Shown here piece after piece: positions 50,572 to 58,840 of a stretch of 64,000 nt of DNA. The notes beneath the pieces were generated by a model. The model saw only the letters and a list, made by a program, of their open reading frames with translations. It did not search any database and was not told where the DNA came from. Position 1 is the first letter of the stretch. Each line of letters begins with the position of its first letter. The position numbers and the translations under genes were made by a program. Source of the DNA: Janthinobacterium sp. PC23-8 (GTDB taxonomy: Bacteria; Pseudomonadota; Gammaproteobacteria; Burkholderiales; Burkholderiaceae_D); NCBI RefSeq assembly GCF_002250505.1, contig NZ_NJGY01000002.1:426839-490838 (forward strand), in the 5' to 3' direction.

Positions 50572-50826
50572 CTACTCGAAGGGATTGTCGACCGACTTCA
50601 CCTCAGGCGGCGGCAGCTGCCTGGGCAGTTCGCGCTTTTCCAGTTCCGCCACGATGTCGCCCAGCAGCTTTTGCAGCTGTTTGGCCAGCGCCAGGCCTTG
50701 CTGGTCCAGGGTCAGGTCGAGATCGCCGCTGAGGCTGATGCGGTCGAGGCGGTTTTCAATCGAAAGACCGCCGAGATGGAGCACATCGCTTTCATTGGCG
50801 TAAGGGACGAATTTTTTTGCACACAT
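50572..50826 (-). CDS. Conserved small hypothetical protein
   Basis: An 84-residue acidic protein (KFVPYANESDVLHLGGLSIE...) with an ISLSGDLDLTLDQQGLALAK segment. From memory it resembles a small family found in Pseudomonas and Xanthomonas with a similar N-terminus and QxGLALA motif; no function is known. Its start at 50826 is eight bases from a 63-bp tandem repeat, and only AAGG serves as ribosome site, so repeat length could affect its expression. Confidence 0.7.
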   Translation of the reverse strand: MCAKKFVPYANESDVLHLGGLSIENRLDRISLSGDLDLTLDQQGLALAKQLQKLLGDIVAELEKRELPRQLPPPEVKSVDNPFE

Positions 50827-50834
50827 GGCATGGC

Positions 50835-50897
50835 CTTATTTGACTTATTTGACTTATTTGACTTATTTGACTTATTTGACTTATTTGACTTATTTGA
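50835..50897. repeat. Seven-copy 9-bp tandem repeat CTTATTTGA
   Basis: Seven perfect copies of CTTATTTGA (on the minus strand TCAAATAAG, read in the nuclease frame as GTC AAA TAA) fill 63 bases. The nuclease's stop TAA (50890-50892) lies in the first unit, and because 9 bases equal three codons every further unit adds another in-frame TAA. The array occupies the whole gap to the next gene's start. Confidence 0.95.
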
Positions 50898-51675
50898 ACT
50901 TCTTGCTGTTAATCTTGGGCAAGCTCAGCACGCGCAGCTTCTGCTGGCGCGTCAGCGACGGTAACAAATTGATGCCGAGCTTGTCTTCCAGTTGGGCGAT
51001 GCTCAGCACTTCATAGTCTTTGGTATCCGTGTTGGCAATGAAGTAGGCGGCACCGGCGCCCTGGCGCGGGCTGTAGACGGCCTTGTACAAGTGGCTGGGC
51101 ACGATCACCCGGCCTACCTTGCGCAAGTTGCCGCCGATAAAGGCCGGCCCCGTGATTACATACAGGGCGCCCTCTTTTTTGGCCATCTTGCGCACGGCGC
51201 CTTCGATGCCGGCCCACACATAGCGGTTGTTGCGCGCATCTTGCGGCACCATATTGGCCAGCGTAAAGCTGTCCTGCTGGCTGCGCCGGTCGGGCATGTC
51301 GCCGTTGGGCGCCATATGGCCGCGGTCAAAACCGCTGCGCGCGTAGTCGGCCAGTTCGGCGCGCTGGCCGGTAGCCAGGCGGGGTTCGGCATGGAAGGAG
51401 TTTTCACGCGAGAGATCCTGCGCCGCTTGGACATTGCTGGCAGTGAGGTGCTCGGCCGACCATAACGGGGTGCGCGTGACACCGGAATGCATGACGCCAA
51501 AAACGGTATAGCACAGCTCGGTGGTCGAGACGTCCAGCTTGGGATTGGTGATTTCGGGCGGCTGTCCATCGACATAATGTGCGGGACAAGCGGCGGCCCA
51601 GGCCGGGTTCGCGGCCAGCGCTGTCGCCAGCAGGCCGCACGCCAGGCCGAGCCTGGCGATGGTAGATTGAATCAT
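50890..51675 (-). CDS. DNA/RNA non-specific endonuclease (secreted)
   Basis: A 261-residue exported nuclease with signal peptide ending NPAWAAACP. The catalytic motif RSGFDRGHMAPNGDMP (DRGH with His base) lies near residue 115; NNRYVWAGIEGAVR and YVITGPAFIGG are typical of the NUC1/Serratia nuclease fold. Role: extracellular or periplasmic nucleic-acid breakdown. Its 3' end runs into the 9-bp repeat, where the C-terminus ends NSKKFK. Confidence 0.94.
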   Translation of the reverse strand: MIQSTIARLGLACGLLATALAANPAWAAACPAHYVDGQPPEITNPKLDVSTTELCYTVFGVMHSGVTRTPLWSAEHLTASNVQAAQDLSRENSFHAEPRLATGQRAELADYARSGFDRGHMAPNGDMPDRRSQQDSFTLANMVPQDARNNRYVWAGIEGAVRKMAKKEGALYVITGPAFIGGNLRKVGRVIVPSHLYKAVYSPRQGAGAAYFIANTDTKDYEVLSIAQLEDKLGINLLPSLTRQQKLRVLSLPKINSKKFK

Positions 51676-51814
51676 GATTGCCTGGTTTTAAATTCTTGCA
51701 AAGCAGCATTCTAGCGGACGCGAGCCGGCCCCGACAAACGACATCTCCAGCCGTGCGCGCTTCTGCTAAGATTGAACCGATTTGCTGGTATCCCTCTCAA
51801 GCACTGGAGCGCAT

Positions 51815-52342
51815 ATGATCAAGAAAACCTTGCTGCTGATTGCCATCTTCGTTGCCGGGGTGCTCGGCTTTGCCACCACCAAGCCGGACACCTTCAGCGT
51901 ACAGCGTGAAGTGAGCATCAAGGCGCCGCCGCAAAAGATCGCCGCGCTGCTCACCGATTTCCGCCAGTGGCCGGCCTGGTCGCCATGGGAAAAGCTCGAC
52001 CCCGGCATGGCGCGCACCTACAGCGGCGCGGCCAGCGGCCAGGGCGCGCGCTATGCATGGCAAGGCAATGACAAGGTGGGTGCCGGCCGCATGGAAATCG
52101 TCGAAGCGGCGGCTGCCGAACGCACCGTCATCGAGCTCGATTTCCTGCAGCCCTACGTCAGCCACAACACCACCATCTTCACCCTCAAGCGTGACGGCGA
52201 CGCTACGCGGGTGAACTGGACCATGACCGGTCCCAGCCCTTATGTCAGCAAGGTGATGAATGTGTTTGTCAGCATGGACACCATGATCGGCAAGGATTTC
52301 GACAAGGGATTGAGCAATTTGAAGGCGGTGGCGGAACAATAA
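51815..52342 (+). CDS. SRPBCC-family (START/Bet v1-like) exported protein
   Basis: A 175-residue protein with a hydrophobic N-terminus (MIKKTLLLIAIFVAGVLGFA) that is a signal peptide or anchor. The SRPBCC fold is shown by REVSIKAPPQKIAALLTDF, the FRQWPAWSPWEKLDP motif and TRVNWTMTGPSPY. GGAG precedes the start at 51815. Members bind hydrophobic ligands in a deep pocket; ligand unknown. It is convergent with the phcQ-like gene. Confidence 0.88.
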   Translation: MIKKTLLLIAIFVAGVLGFATTKPDTFSVQREVSIKAPPQKIAALLTDFRQWPAWSPWEKLDPGMARTYSGAASGQGARYAWQGNDKVGAGRMEIVEAAAAERTVIELDFLQPYVSHNTTIFTLKRDGDATRVNWTMTGPSPYVSKVMNVFVSMDTMIGKDFDKGLSNLKAVAEQ

Positions 52343-52363
52343 TTGGCCGCCGCCACGGGACGA

Positions 52364-53377
52364 TCAGAACTGCTCGATCCAGGCCGCCAGGTGATCGGGC
52401 GTGAGCGCCGGTTCGGCCTGCATCACCTTGCCCTGCAAGCCCTGCTCGCCGGCGTCGACCTGCAGCGACCAGCCGCGCCGCGCCAGCCACAGCAGGCTGG
52501 CCAGCCAGAAAGCATGAATGGCCGAGACCGGCTTGCCGGTCGGCGTTTCCAGAAATTCCGTCAACAAACGGCTGTCGAGAAACAGCACCGTGCCGCCCGC
52601 CTCGCGCATCGCTGCGCCGAACACGGGCAGCAACAGGTCGACGGTCTGCGCTACGCCGCGCCCGGGATGGGCCAGCTCCAGCGCCTCGAGCTGGCGCCGC
52701 ACGTCGGCGCCAAAGGCGGTGCTGCGGAACGCTTCCGAGGCAACCAGATCGGCATAGTCCATCAGCAGCCAGTCCGGTTCGGGCGGTGTCACGCCGGCCG
52801 TCAATGCCGCCGACAGATACGCTTCCACCGGCAGTTGCTGTTCCGGCCCGGCCAGGCTGGCGCACAGGCCGTACAGGCAGCCGATGCGGTTGGCGATGGC
52901 CTGGCGCTGGCGCACCAGCATCTTTTCGCGCAACAACTGGGCATGCTCGTGGCGCAGCTGGGCCAGCGCCAGCGCCTGCTTCAATTCCATGCGCAGCGCC
53001 GCGATATCCCAAGGTTTCTGGATATAGCGGTGGATCTGTCCCTGGTTGACGGCTTCGACCGTATGCTCCATCTCGGAATAGGCGGTGGTCAGAATCCGCA
53101 CGATATGCGGATAGCGGTCCCAGGCATAAGACAGCAATTCATTGCCGTAGGCGCCAGGCATGCGCTGGTCCGACACCAGCACGGCGATATGGGCAGCGTG
53201 GTCGTCGAGCACGCGCTTGCCCTCCTCGACCGACATGGCGGTCAGGACATGGGCCAGCGGCGACATGGCGCGCTGAAAATACTTGAGGGCATTGGCCTCG
53301 TCATCGACGTACAGTATCGTCGGCAAGGCTTGCGCCGGCTCGCGCTGGGCCGGTATAGGCAGGGAGGCGTCAATCAT
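52364..53377 (-). CDS. phcQ: PhcQ-like response regulator
   Basis: A 337-residue protein: a receiver domain at residues 18-135 (ILYVDDE, phospho-Asp in LVSDQRMPG, TTAY, IQKPW), then a roughly 190-residue helical C-terminal domain of no known family. Position as last gene after an EF-type methyltransferase, a sensor kinase and a hybrid regulator matches phcBSRQ of Ralstonia/Cupriavidus, where PhcQ modulates density-dependent control. It overlaps the preceding gene by 8 bases. Confidence 0.78.
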   Translation of the reverse strand: MIDASLPIPAQREPAQALPTILYVDDEANALKYFQRAMSPLAHVLTAMSVEEGKRVLDDHAAHIAVLVSDQRMPGAYGNELLSYAWDRYPHIVRILTTAYSEMEHTVEAVNQGQIHRYIQKPWDIAALRMELKQALALAQLRHEHAQLLREKMLVRQRQAIANRIGCLYGLCASLAGPEQQLPVEAYLSAALTAGVTPPEPDWLLMDYADLVASEAFRSTAFGADVRRQLEALELAHPGRGVAQTVDLLLPVFGAAMREAGGTVLFLDSRLLTEFLETPTGKPVSAIHAFWLASLLWLARRGWSLQVDAGEQGLQGKVMQAEPALTPDHLAAWIEQF

Positions 53378-54500
53378 GCTCGTTCCTTATAGGTACTGGA
53401 AAATTCAGGGTGACGGTGGTGGAACTGCCATGCTCGGTGGCGACCTCGATGGTACCGCCAAACGACTGCATCATGCGTTTGCAGAAAATCAGGTTCCAGC
53501 CTGGCTCTTGCCGGCCGCTGCTGGCCAGCGGGTCGCGCAGCAGATCCCCGGCCCTGGCGCCGTCGGCGCCGCCATCGGTATTGCCGCGCACGCTGATGCG
53601 CCGCTCGGCCAGCGTCAGCACGATGGCCGGGCCAGCATGGTGCTCGAGCGCGCGCAAGGCGTGGCCGAGCACCGAGGACAGGATCAGCGAGACGCAATGG
53701 GGCGACTCGGCAATCGTGAAGTCGCCCGCTTGCGCCACCGTGATGCAGGCGCGCTGCTGCGGCGTCATCGGGTAGCCGTCGAGCAGGCCGGCCAGCAATT
53801 GGCGCGCGCTGGTTCCTGCGCCGGTCCCGGTCCCGGTCCCGGTACCGGTCCGCCGCGGCGGCACGCCCGGGCCGCTGCCGGCCAGGCGCACCGTGTCGAC
53901 AAAGCTGGCCAGCACCGCCAGGCAATAGCGGGCGTTGTCATGCATCAGCGCCGCCGCTTCGGCGATCGCGGCCTCGTCGCCATGCAATGAACTGGCGCGC
54001 CGTTCGATGCCGCGCGCAAAATTGGCCACCGCCGCCAGCGGCGTATTGAGCTCATGTTCCAGGAAGGCCAGTGATTCGTCGATCGCGCTCAGGCCCAGGC
54101 GCCGCGCCGCGCGGGCGCGCCCGGCCTGCACGGCAAGTTCCAAAGCGCCCAGCAGTTGCGCCGTTGCCAAGGGTTTTTCCAGCAGGCGAAACAACGAGCC
54201 GGCATTGATCAGTTCCAGCAGCACCTGCTTGTCGGCATAGGCGGTGACCAGCATGCAGACGATATGCGGGTGCTGGCGCTCGACTTCCGGCAGCAGCTCG
54301 CTGCCGGGACGCCCCGGCATGCGGTAGTCGGTCACCAGCACGTCGATGCCGCCGCCGCATTCGTCCAGCAAGGCCAGCGCGTCGTCGACGCTGGCGGCCG
54401 TCAGCACGCGGTAGCGCGGCGTCACAAGACGGGCAAAATACTTGCGCGCCAGTTCCTCGTCGTCCACATACAGCACCGTGGCGCGGCTGTCGGGCTCCAT
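53370..54500 (-). CDS. phcR: PhcR-like response regulator fused to a histidine-kinase domain
   Basis: A 376-residue protein: receiver domain at the N-terminus (VLYVDDEE, DVLVTDYRMPG, LEKPL), then a kinase part with the phospho-His box FLEHELNTPLAAVANFAR and a HATPase (EPGWNLIFCKRMMQSFGG; G boxes weak). This REC-then-kinase order is the unusual layout described for Ralstonia PhcR. Between them a (GT)n linker is encoded by a 6-bp repeat at about 53821-53851. It is tightly coupled to phcS and phcQ. Confidence 0.8.
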   Translation of the reverse strand: MEPDSRATVLYVDDEELARKYFARLVTPRYRVLTAASVDDALALLDECGGGIDVLVTDYRMPGRPGSELLPEVERQHPHIVCMLVTAYADKQVLLELINAGSLFRLLEKPLATAQLLGALELAVQAGRARAARRLGLSAIDESLAFLEHELNTPLAAVANFARGIERRASSLHGDEAAIAEAAALMHDNARYCLAVLASFVDTVRLAGSGPGVPPRRTGTGTGTGTGAGTSARQLLAGLLDGYPMTPQQRACITVAQAGDFTIAESPHCVSLILSSVLGHALRALEHHAGPAIVLTLAERRISVRGNTDGGADGARAGDLLRDPLASSGRQEPGWNLIFCKRMMQSFGGTIEVATEHGSSTTVTLNFPVPIRNEHD

Positions 54501-54501
54501 G

Positions 54502-55848
54502 CTAGCGGCCCTCCCAGTCGGAGCGCTGCAGGTCGAAATTCATGCTGGCCCAGGAGCCGAACACACTTTCGGCCGACAAGGTGCCGCCGTGGCGCTTGAT
54601 CACGCCATAGCTGATGCTCAGGCCCAGGCCCAGCCCCTTGCCCACTTCGCGGGTGGTAAAAAAGGGCTCGAACACGCGCGTCAGGTGTTGCGGTTCGATG
54701 CCGGGGCCGTTGTCGCGCACGCTGACATGCAGGCGCTCGGCTATCCATCGGGCACTGATGCGAATTTCGAACGGCGGCACATTGCGCTTGCGCATCGACA
54801 ACACGGCGTTGCCCAACAGGTTGATCAACACGCCGACGATGGCCGCCTCGTCGCCGCGCACCAGCGTGTCTTCGGGCAGCGCCTGGCTGATGTCGACATT
54901 CTTGGTTTCATGGCCGACCAGGCGGATGGCCGATTCGAGCGCGCGCTGGAACTGGAAGTGGCCGCGCTCCAACTCGTCGCCGCTCTTGCGGTAGGCGAAG
55001 GTCTTCAGGTCCGAGACGATATGCTGGACCCGCTGCATGCCCTGCTTGGCGTCGACCAGGCATTCGTTGATCAGCGCGTTCTGCCGCGCGGCCGGTTCCT
55101 CCATGGCGACGTCGATCGCCATCATGCAGAAATTGACGGGATTGTTGACTTCATGCAGCAAGCCGGCGGCCAGGGTGCCGATGGCGGCCATCTTTTCCTG
55201 CTGCAGCATCTGGCCCTTGATGTCGGCCAGGTCCTTGTTGGTTTCTTCCAGTTGCAAGTTCTTTTGCGCCACTTCGGCCTTGAGCTGGAACAACATGAAG
55301 CGCGCACGCTCGTTAAAGTAGGTAAACACGGCGCTGATGCTGGCCGACATCGCCAGGAACAGGCAGTTGACGACGAATGCGGGCGACAAGGGCGCGGCGC
55401 GCGCATGCCAGGCGCAAGCGGCCACGTACAGCAGGCAGGAAATGGTGCCGAACACCATGTTCTGCCACAGGCCGAAGGCCAGCACGATGCCCGAGGAATA
55501 GATCGCCAGGGTCATGCCCACGTAATAGATCGAGTCCGCGCCTTCGGTCATGGCGATCATCCAGGCAATCATCAGTTGCGGCAGCAGCAGCCAGGCGAAC
55601 GTCATCCACTGTATGCGCTCCTGCGCCCAGCGCGTGCGCATGGCCAGCGCCACGCAAAAGATCAGGGCCGCCACCAGCACGCGCGCGCCGGTAAACGGGC
55701 CCTGCATGGCCGGGTACAGCGCCGAATCGAGCCCCATGCCCAGCAAAATCAGCACGATGCCGGTGTACGCCCCGCCGCGGCTGAATTCGAGCCGGAAGTC
55801 GCGCAACACGGCCGAGTAGCCGGCATGCAAGCCCGGGCGGTCCATCAC
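54502..55848 (-). CDS. phcS: PhcS-like membrane sensor histidine kinase
   Basis: A 448-residue kinase with about six N-terminal transmembrane helices (residues 25-190, no large periplasmic domain) fit for sensing a hydrophobic autoinducer. The phospho-His box is AAGLLHEVNNPVNFCMMAID, and the HATPase has VLINLLGNAVLSM, VRDNGPGIEPQHL and FEPFFTTREVGKGLGLGLSI. It overlaps phcB by 4 bases (ATGA). In Ralstonia, PhcS detects 3-hydroxypalmitate or 3-hydroxymyristate methyl ester. Confidence 0.83.
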   Translation of the reverse strand: MMDRPGLHAGYSAVLRDFRLEFSRGGAYTGIVLILLGMGLDSALYPAMQGPFTGARVLVAALIFCVALAMRTRWAQERIQWMTFAWLLLPQLMIAWMIAMTEGADSIYYVGMTLAIYSSGIVLAFGLWQNMVFGTISCLLYVAACAWHARAAPLSPAFVVNCLFLAMSASISAVFTYFNERARFMLFQLKAEVAQKNLQLEETNKDLADIKGQMLQQEKMAAIGTLAAGLLHEVNNPVNFCMMAIDVAMEEPAARQNALINECLVDAKQGMQRVQHIVSDLKTFAYRKSGDELERGHFQFQRALESAIRLVGHETKNVDISQALPEDTLVRGDEAAIVGVLINLLGNAVLSMRKRNVPPFEIRISARWIAERLHVSVRDNGPGIEPQHLTRVFEPFFTTREVGKGLGLGLSISYGVIKRHGGTLSAESVFGSWASMNFDLQRSDWEGR

Positions 55849-57239
55849 GGAATGCTCACTTCCGCAAAGACATTGACGCCGGTGGCGTCGACATAGATAT
55901 GGCGCTCGACCGCGTATTCGGGCAGCAGGGCCGACAAGGTGGCCTCATTGCGGTAGATCAGATGCCACTCCAGCAGGTGTTCCATGCCGAACTTGCCGGG
56001 ATTGTTTTCATGCACATTGGTGACCAGCAAGCGTCCGCCCGGCCCCACGCGCGACGCAAAATGCATCAGCAGGCGCGCGCAGACCTTGTCGGACAAATAA
56101 TCGAACAGGCCGGCGCAATAGACGGCGTCGAAATCGCCGCCCGTGCCCGCCTGCGCCGGGCCATGGCGCCGCTTGAGCAGGTTGTGGACCGAGTCGTGCA
56201 CGTATTCGATGACGGCCGGACGGCCCGTGCGCTGCATGATGGTGTCGAGGCGTGCGCGGGTCCAGTCCAGCGTTTCGCCGCTGAAGTCGACCAGCTCGAA
56301 CGACAGCCACTGCGCATCGATGCAGGTGTCGAGAAAGCGCTGCACCTCGACGGCCGGACCGCAGCCGACGTTCAGCACGCGAAACACGCGGCCGGCGGCG
56401 CGCGCCTCGGCCGCTTTCTGCGCCAGGAAGTCGGTCAGGATATCGATGCGGTTGCGGTGCGCGGTGGCCACCGCCGCCTGCAAAAACGCCGCATTGACGA
56501 TCTGGAAATAGGTGCTGGGACCCTGGCGCGGATCGTCGAGCAACTGGTTGACCATCTGGTAGTCGCCCGCATAGCCGAGCGGCTTGGTAAAGGTGCGAAA
56601 CACGAAGGGTGCCCGCAAGATCAGCGGATGCAAGGCGGCCTGGGCAAACGCACGATGGGCCGGCGCCTGTTCGTCTGGCACTTGCGCAGCGGCCGCTTCC
56701 AGTTGCCGCAGATACAGCTGGGTTTGTTCCATCAGCGGCTGCGCCAGTTCATCGAAAATATCGGTGCGCAGGCGGCCGTTTTCTTTCGGCAGCGAGTCCG
56801 ACAGGTCGACCTGCTCGACCCAGCGCGCCACCTCGGACAAGAACGCGCGCATTTCGTTGACGACGATCTGGTAGTCGCGGCTGATGCGCGAACGCTCGGT
56901 CCAACCCGTCACAAAGGCGATCGATTCGCGGCCGATGGCGCCCTTCACCACCACCACGTCGCTGAGCTCGCGCCATTCATCGATCAGCGTCACCGAAACG
57001 ATGGCGGTCAGGCCCGTGTTGACGCTGCTGATCACCACCGCCTTGCCCACATACGCGCTCTTGGCGCCCATGCGCACGGTCAGCTCGTTGAGCACTTCGC
57101 TCACCTGCACGATCGAATAGGGATTGTAGATTTCCATCACCAGCGAGTTGCGCTGCAGATTGAAAATCGTACCGCGCACCGCTTCACCCTGGGTGTTGCG
57201 GAAACTGACGACGGGATCGATTTGCGATTGTGAATACAC
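55845..57239 (-). CDS. phcB: PhcB-like SAM-dependent methyltransferase (autoinducer synthase)
   Basis: A 464-residue protein. Residues 1-100 form a small beta domain resembling PilZ-like barrels but without the c-di-GMP RxxxR motif. Residues about 290-450 are a class I methyltransferase: SAM motif FRVLNVGCGPAVEVQRFLD, then FELVDFSGETLDWTRA and YCAGLFDYLSDKV. Genes of this type are annotated as the extracellular-factor 3-hydroxy fatty-acid methyl ester synthase of quorum sensing. First gene of the four-gene operon. The acyl chain length here is unknown. Confidence 0.82.
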   Translation of the reverse strand: MYSQSQIDPVVSFRNTQGEAVRGTIFNLQRNSLVMEIYNPYSIVQVSEVLNELTVRMGAKSAYVGKAVVISSVNTGLTAIVSVTLIDEWRELSDVVVVKGAIGRESIAFVTGWTERSRISRDYQIVVNEMRAFLSEVARWVEQVDLSDSLPKENGRLRTDIFDELAQPLMEQTQLYLRQLEAAAAQVPDEQAPAHRAFAQAALHPLILRAPFVFRTFTKPLGYAGDYQMVNQLLDDPRQGPSTYFQIVNAAFLQAAVATAHRNRIDILTDFLAQKAAEARAAGRVFRVLNVGCGPAVEVQRFLDTCIDAQWLSFELVDFSGETLDWTRARLDTIMQRTGRPAVIEYVHDSVHNLLKRRHGPAQAGTGGDFDAVYCAGLFDYLSDKVCARLLMHFASRVGPGGRLLVTNVHENNPGKFGMEHLLEWHLIYRNEATLSALLPEYAVERHIYVDATGVNVFAEVSIP

Positions 57240-57427
57240 GATTGAACATTATCAAGTTGTCGGTTGCCAAAGGCTATCCTTGCTCGGGATGCGCCTGTGA
57301 CCGCACAGGGTTGGTGGCCGGCTTGGCCGTTTTCCAGCGTCTGTTCTCGCTCTTGTCGAGTGTACTATGGATGTAGCCGGAAGGGCAATTGTTGGCGATG
57401 GCCGCTATCTGGAGACCGACACTGCGT

Positions 57428-57658
57428 TTATCCCGCGACAAACAAGCCGAGCGCCCGGCGCAGCAATTGCGGCGTCTGCCCGGTTCAGCGCTTGAACGAG
57501 CGGCGAAAATTGGTGGCGTCGTGAAAGCCAGGACAGGCCGCCACCGCGTCGTTGTCGTAGCCATGGGCCTGGAACAGATAGATGGCCTGATGGGCGCGTA
57601 CCTGGTCGAGCTCGGCCTGGAAATGCGTGCCGTGGCGCGGCAGAGGCGCGCCGGGCAG
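57428..57658 (-). pseudogene. Truncated AraC-family regulator with internal stop
   Basis: The minus frame reads FQAELDQVRAHQAIYLFQAH, then AACPGFHDATNFRRSFKR, a stop (TGA, 57485-57487), and TGQTPQLLRRALGLFVAG with final TAA. AraC proteins have a Trp (TGG) exactly where the TGA is, in the pattern FkRWtGxtP. The first helix-turn-helix and sensor domain are missing. The remains abut the stop of the diguanylate-cyclase-like gene. No other gene is seen in the 57240-57659 gap. Confidence 0.75.
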
Positions 57659-57659
57659 T

Positions 57660-58544
57660 TCAGGCGGGCGCCGCAGCGCGCAACGGCGTTTCCACGGCGC
57701 GGCTCAGTTCGGCCAGTACCACTTCGGGCACGCCATCGGTCATCGAGCAGGCATGGCGCAGGCTCAGCCGCACTTCCCCGTCCCTGGCACAGTGGCGCAT
57801 CTGGCCAACCATAAAGCACAGGTGGCGCGCCACTTCGACCGCGTCCGCGCGCGACACCCCGGGCATCAGCACGGCAAAGCGGTCGCCCGCATAGCGGCAC
57901 AGCAAGTCGTCATTGCGCAAATTCAGCAGCAGCATATGGCCGACCGCCTGCAGCACGCGGTCGCCTTCGGCGTGGCCGTGTTCGCGGTTAATCAAGTGAA
58001 ACTGGTCGATATCGAGCAGCACCAGCGCGCAGTCGAGGCCGGGCCGGCGTTCCTGCTCCAGCCGGATCTGCGTGCGCAGATAGCTGGCGTCGGCCAGCTC
58101 GGTGATGCGGTCAAACGCGCGGTGGTCGCGAAACAGGCGCTCGCGCTTCTGCAGGAGTTCGTTCAGGCGAAACTGCTCGTGGCGCCAGTAATACATGCCC
58201 ACCGTGACGAGCAGCATGCCGATCGGTATCAGCGCTTCGAGCCAGTTGTCCCACAGCGCCTGCTTGTCGATGGCAAAGAATTCATCGAGACAATCGGCCC
58301 AGGAGCCCAGCATGATGGCGCACAGGCCACCGGCCAGCAGCCGCGTCACCAGCCCGCGCGGACGGCTGCTGAGTGTAAACAGGAACCAGACACCCGCCAT
58401 CACGGCCGTGCCGCCTTCGCAGACGATGTCCATCCATTTCCACGCGTGAAACGGCTTGGGCACGCCGAGGGTCGAATACAACAGGAAAAACATGGGCAGC
58501 GCCAGCGCGGCGGTGACGAGACTGTTGCGGTGAAGTTGCAGCAT
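57660..58544 (-). CDS. Membrane GGDEF-domain protein with degenerate signature
   Basis: A 294-residue protein: about four transmembrane helices at residues 8-130, then a GGDEF-like domain (LVLLDIDQFHLINREHGHAE, RYAGDRFAVLMPG). The signature GG(D/E)EF reads AGDRF, with the first Gly and the catalytic Glu changed, so cyclase activity is doubtful; it may be a c-di-GMP or GTP-binding regulator. The start at 58544 follows AAGGG. It lies upstream of the phc operon on the same strand with an AraC relic between. Confidence 0.85.
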   Translation of the reverse strand: MLQLHRNSLVTAALALPMFFLLYSTLGVPKPFHAWKWMDIVCEGGTAVMAGVWFLFTLSSRPRGLVTRLLAGGLCAIMLGSWADCLDEFFAIDKQALWDNWLEALIPIGMLLVTVGMYYWRHEQFRLNELLQKRERLFRDHRAFDRITELADASYLRTQIRLEQERRPGLDCALVLLDIDQFHLINREHGHAEGDRVLQAVGHMLLLNLRNDDLLCRYAGDRFAVLMPGVSRADAVEVARHLCFMVGQMRHCARDGEVRLSLRHACSMTDGVPEVVLAELSRAVETPLRAAAPA

Positions 58545-58840
58545 AGTATTACCCTTCTTGACAAGTGCGACCACGATACCGGCCAGCCGTGACCGCACGA
58601 TGACATCGATATCAGGTGGCCGGGCCAGGTGCAAACGGCTCACGGCGACCATGAAACAGGCAGCAAAAACACGCTGCTGGCGGCATGGCCCGTACTGCGG
58701 CTTTGCAGACGGGCGTCAGTGCGGTGTTGAAAATGCTGCGCGCGGATTTGCAGGTGATGGCATGGACCTCGCCCATGTAGCCGGCGCCGCTCAGGTCGTT
58801 GCGGATGCTCATGGTGTCTGTCGTGAGCCTGTGTCAAGGC

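Noticed and set aside
50825-51016. Plus-strand frame encoding a (LTY)n repeat peptide
   Set aside because: It is the other strand of the 9-bp repeat and the nuclease 3' end, with no ribosome site.
54442-57233. Long open plus-strand frames across the phc region
   Set aside because: Antisense to phcS and phcB, His/Gln/Arg-rich and without motifs.
58612-58812. Possible 66-residue minus-strand gene (MSIRNDLSGAGYMGE...)
   Set aside because: No ribosome site, Pro/Cys-rich tail and a start close to the dioxygenase stop; too weak to list. The 58545-58840 gap otherwise shows nothing.
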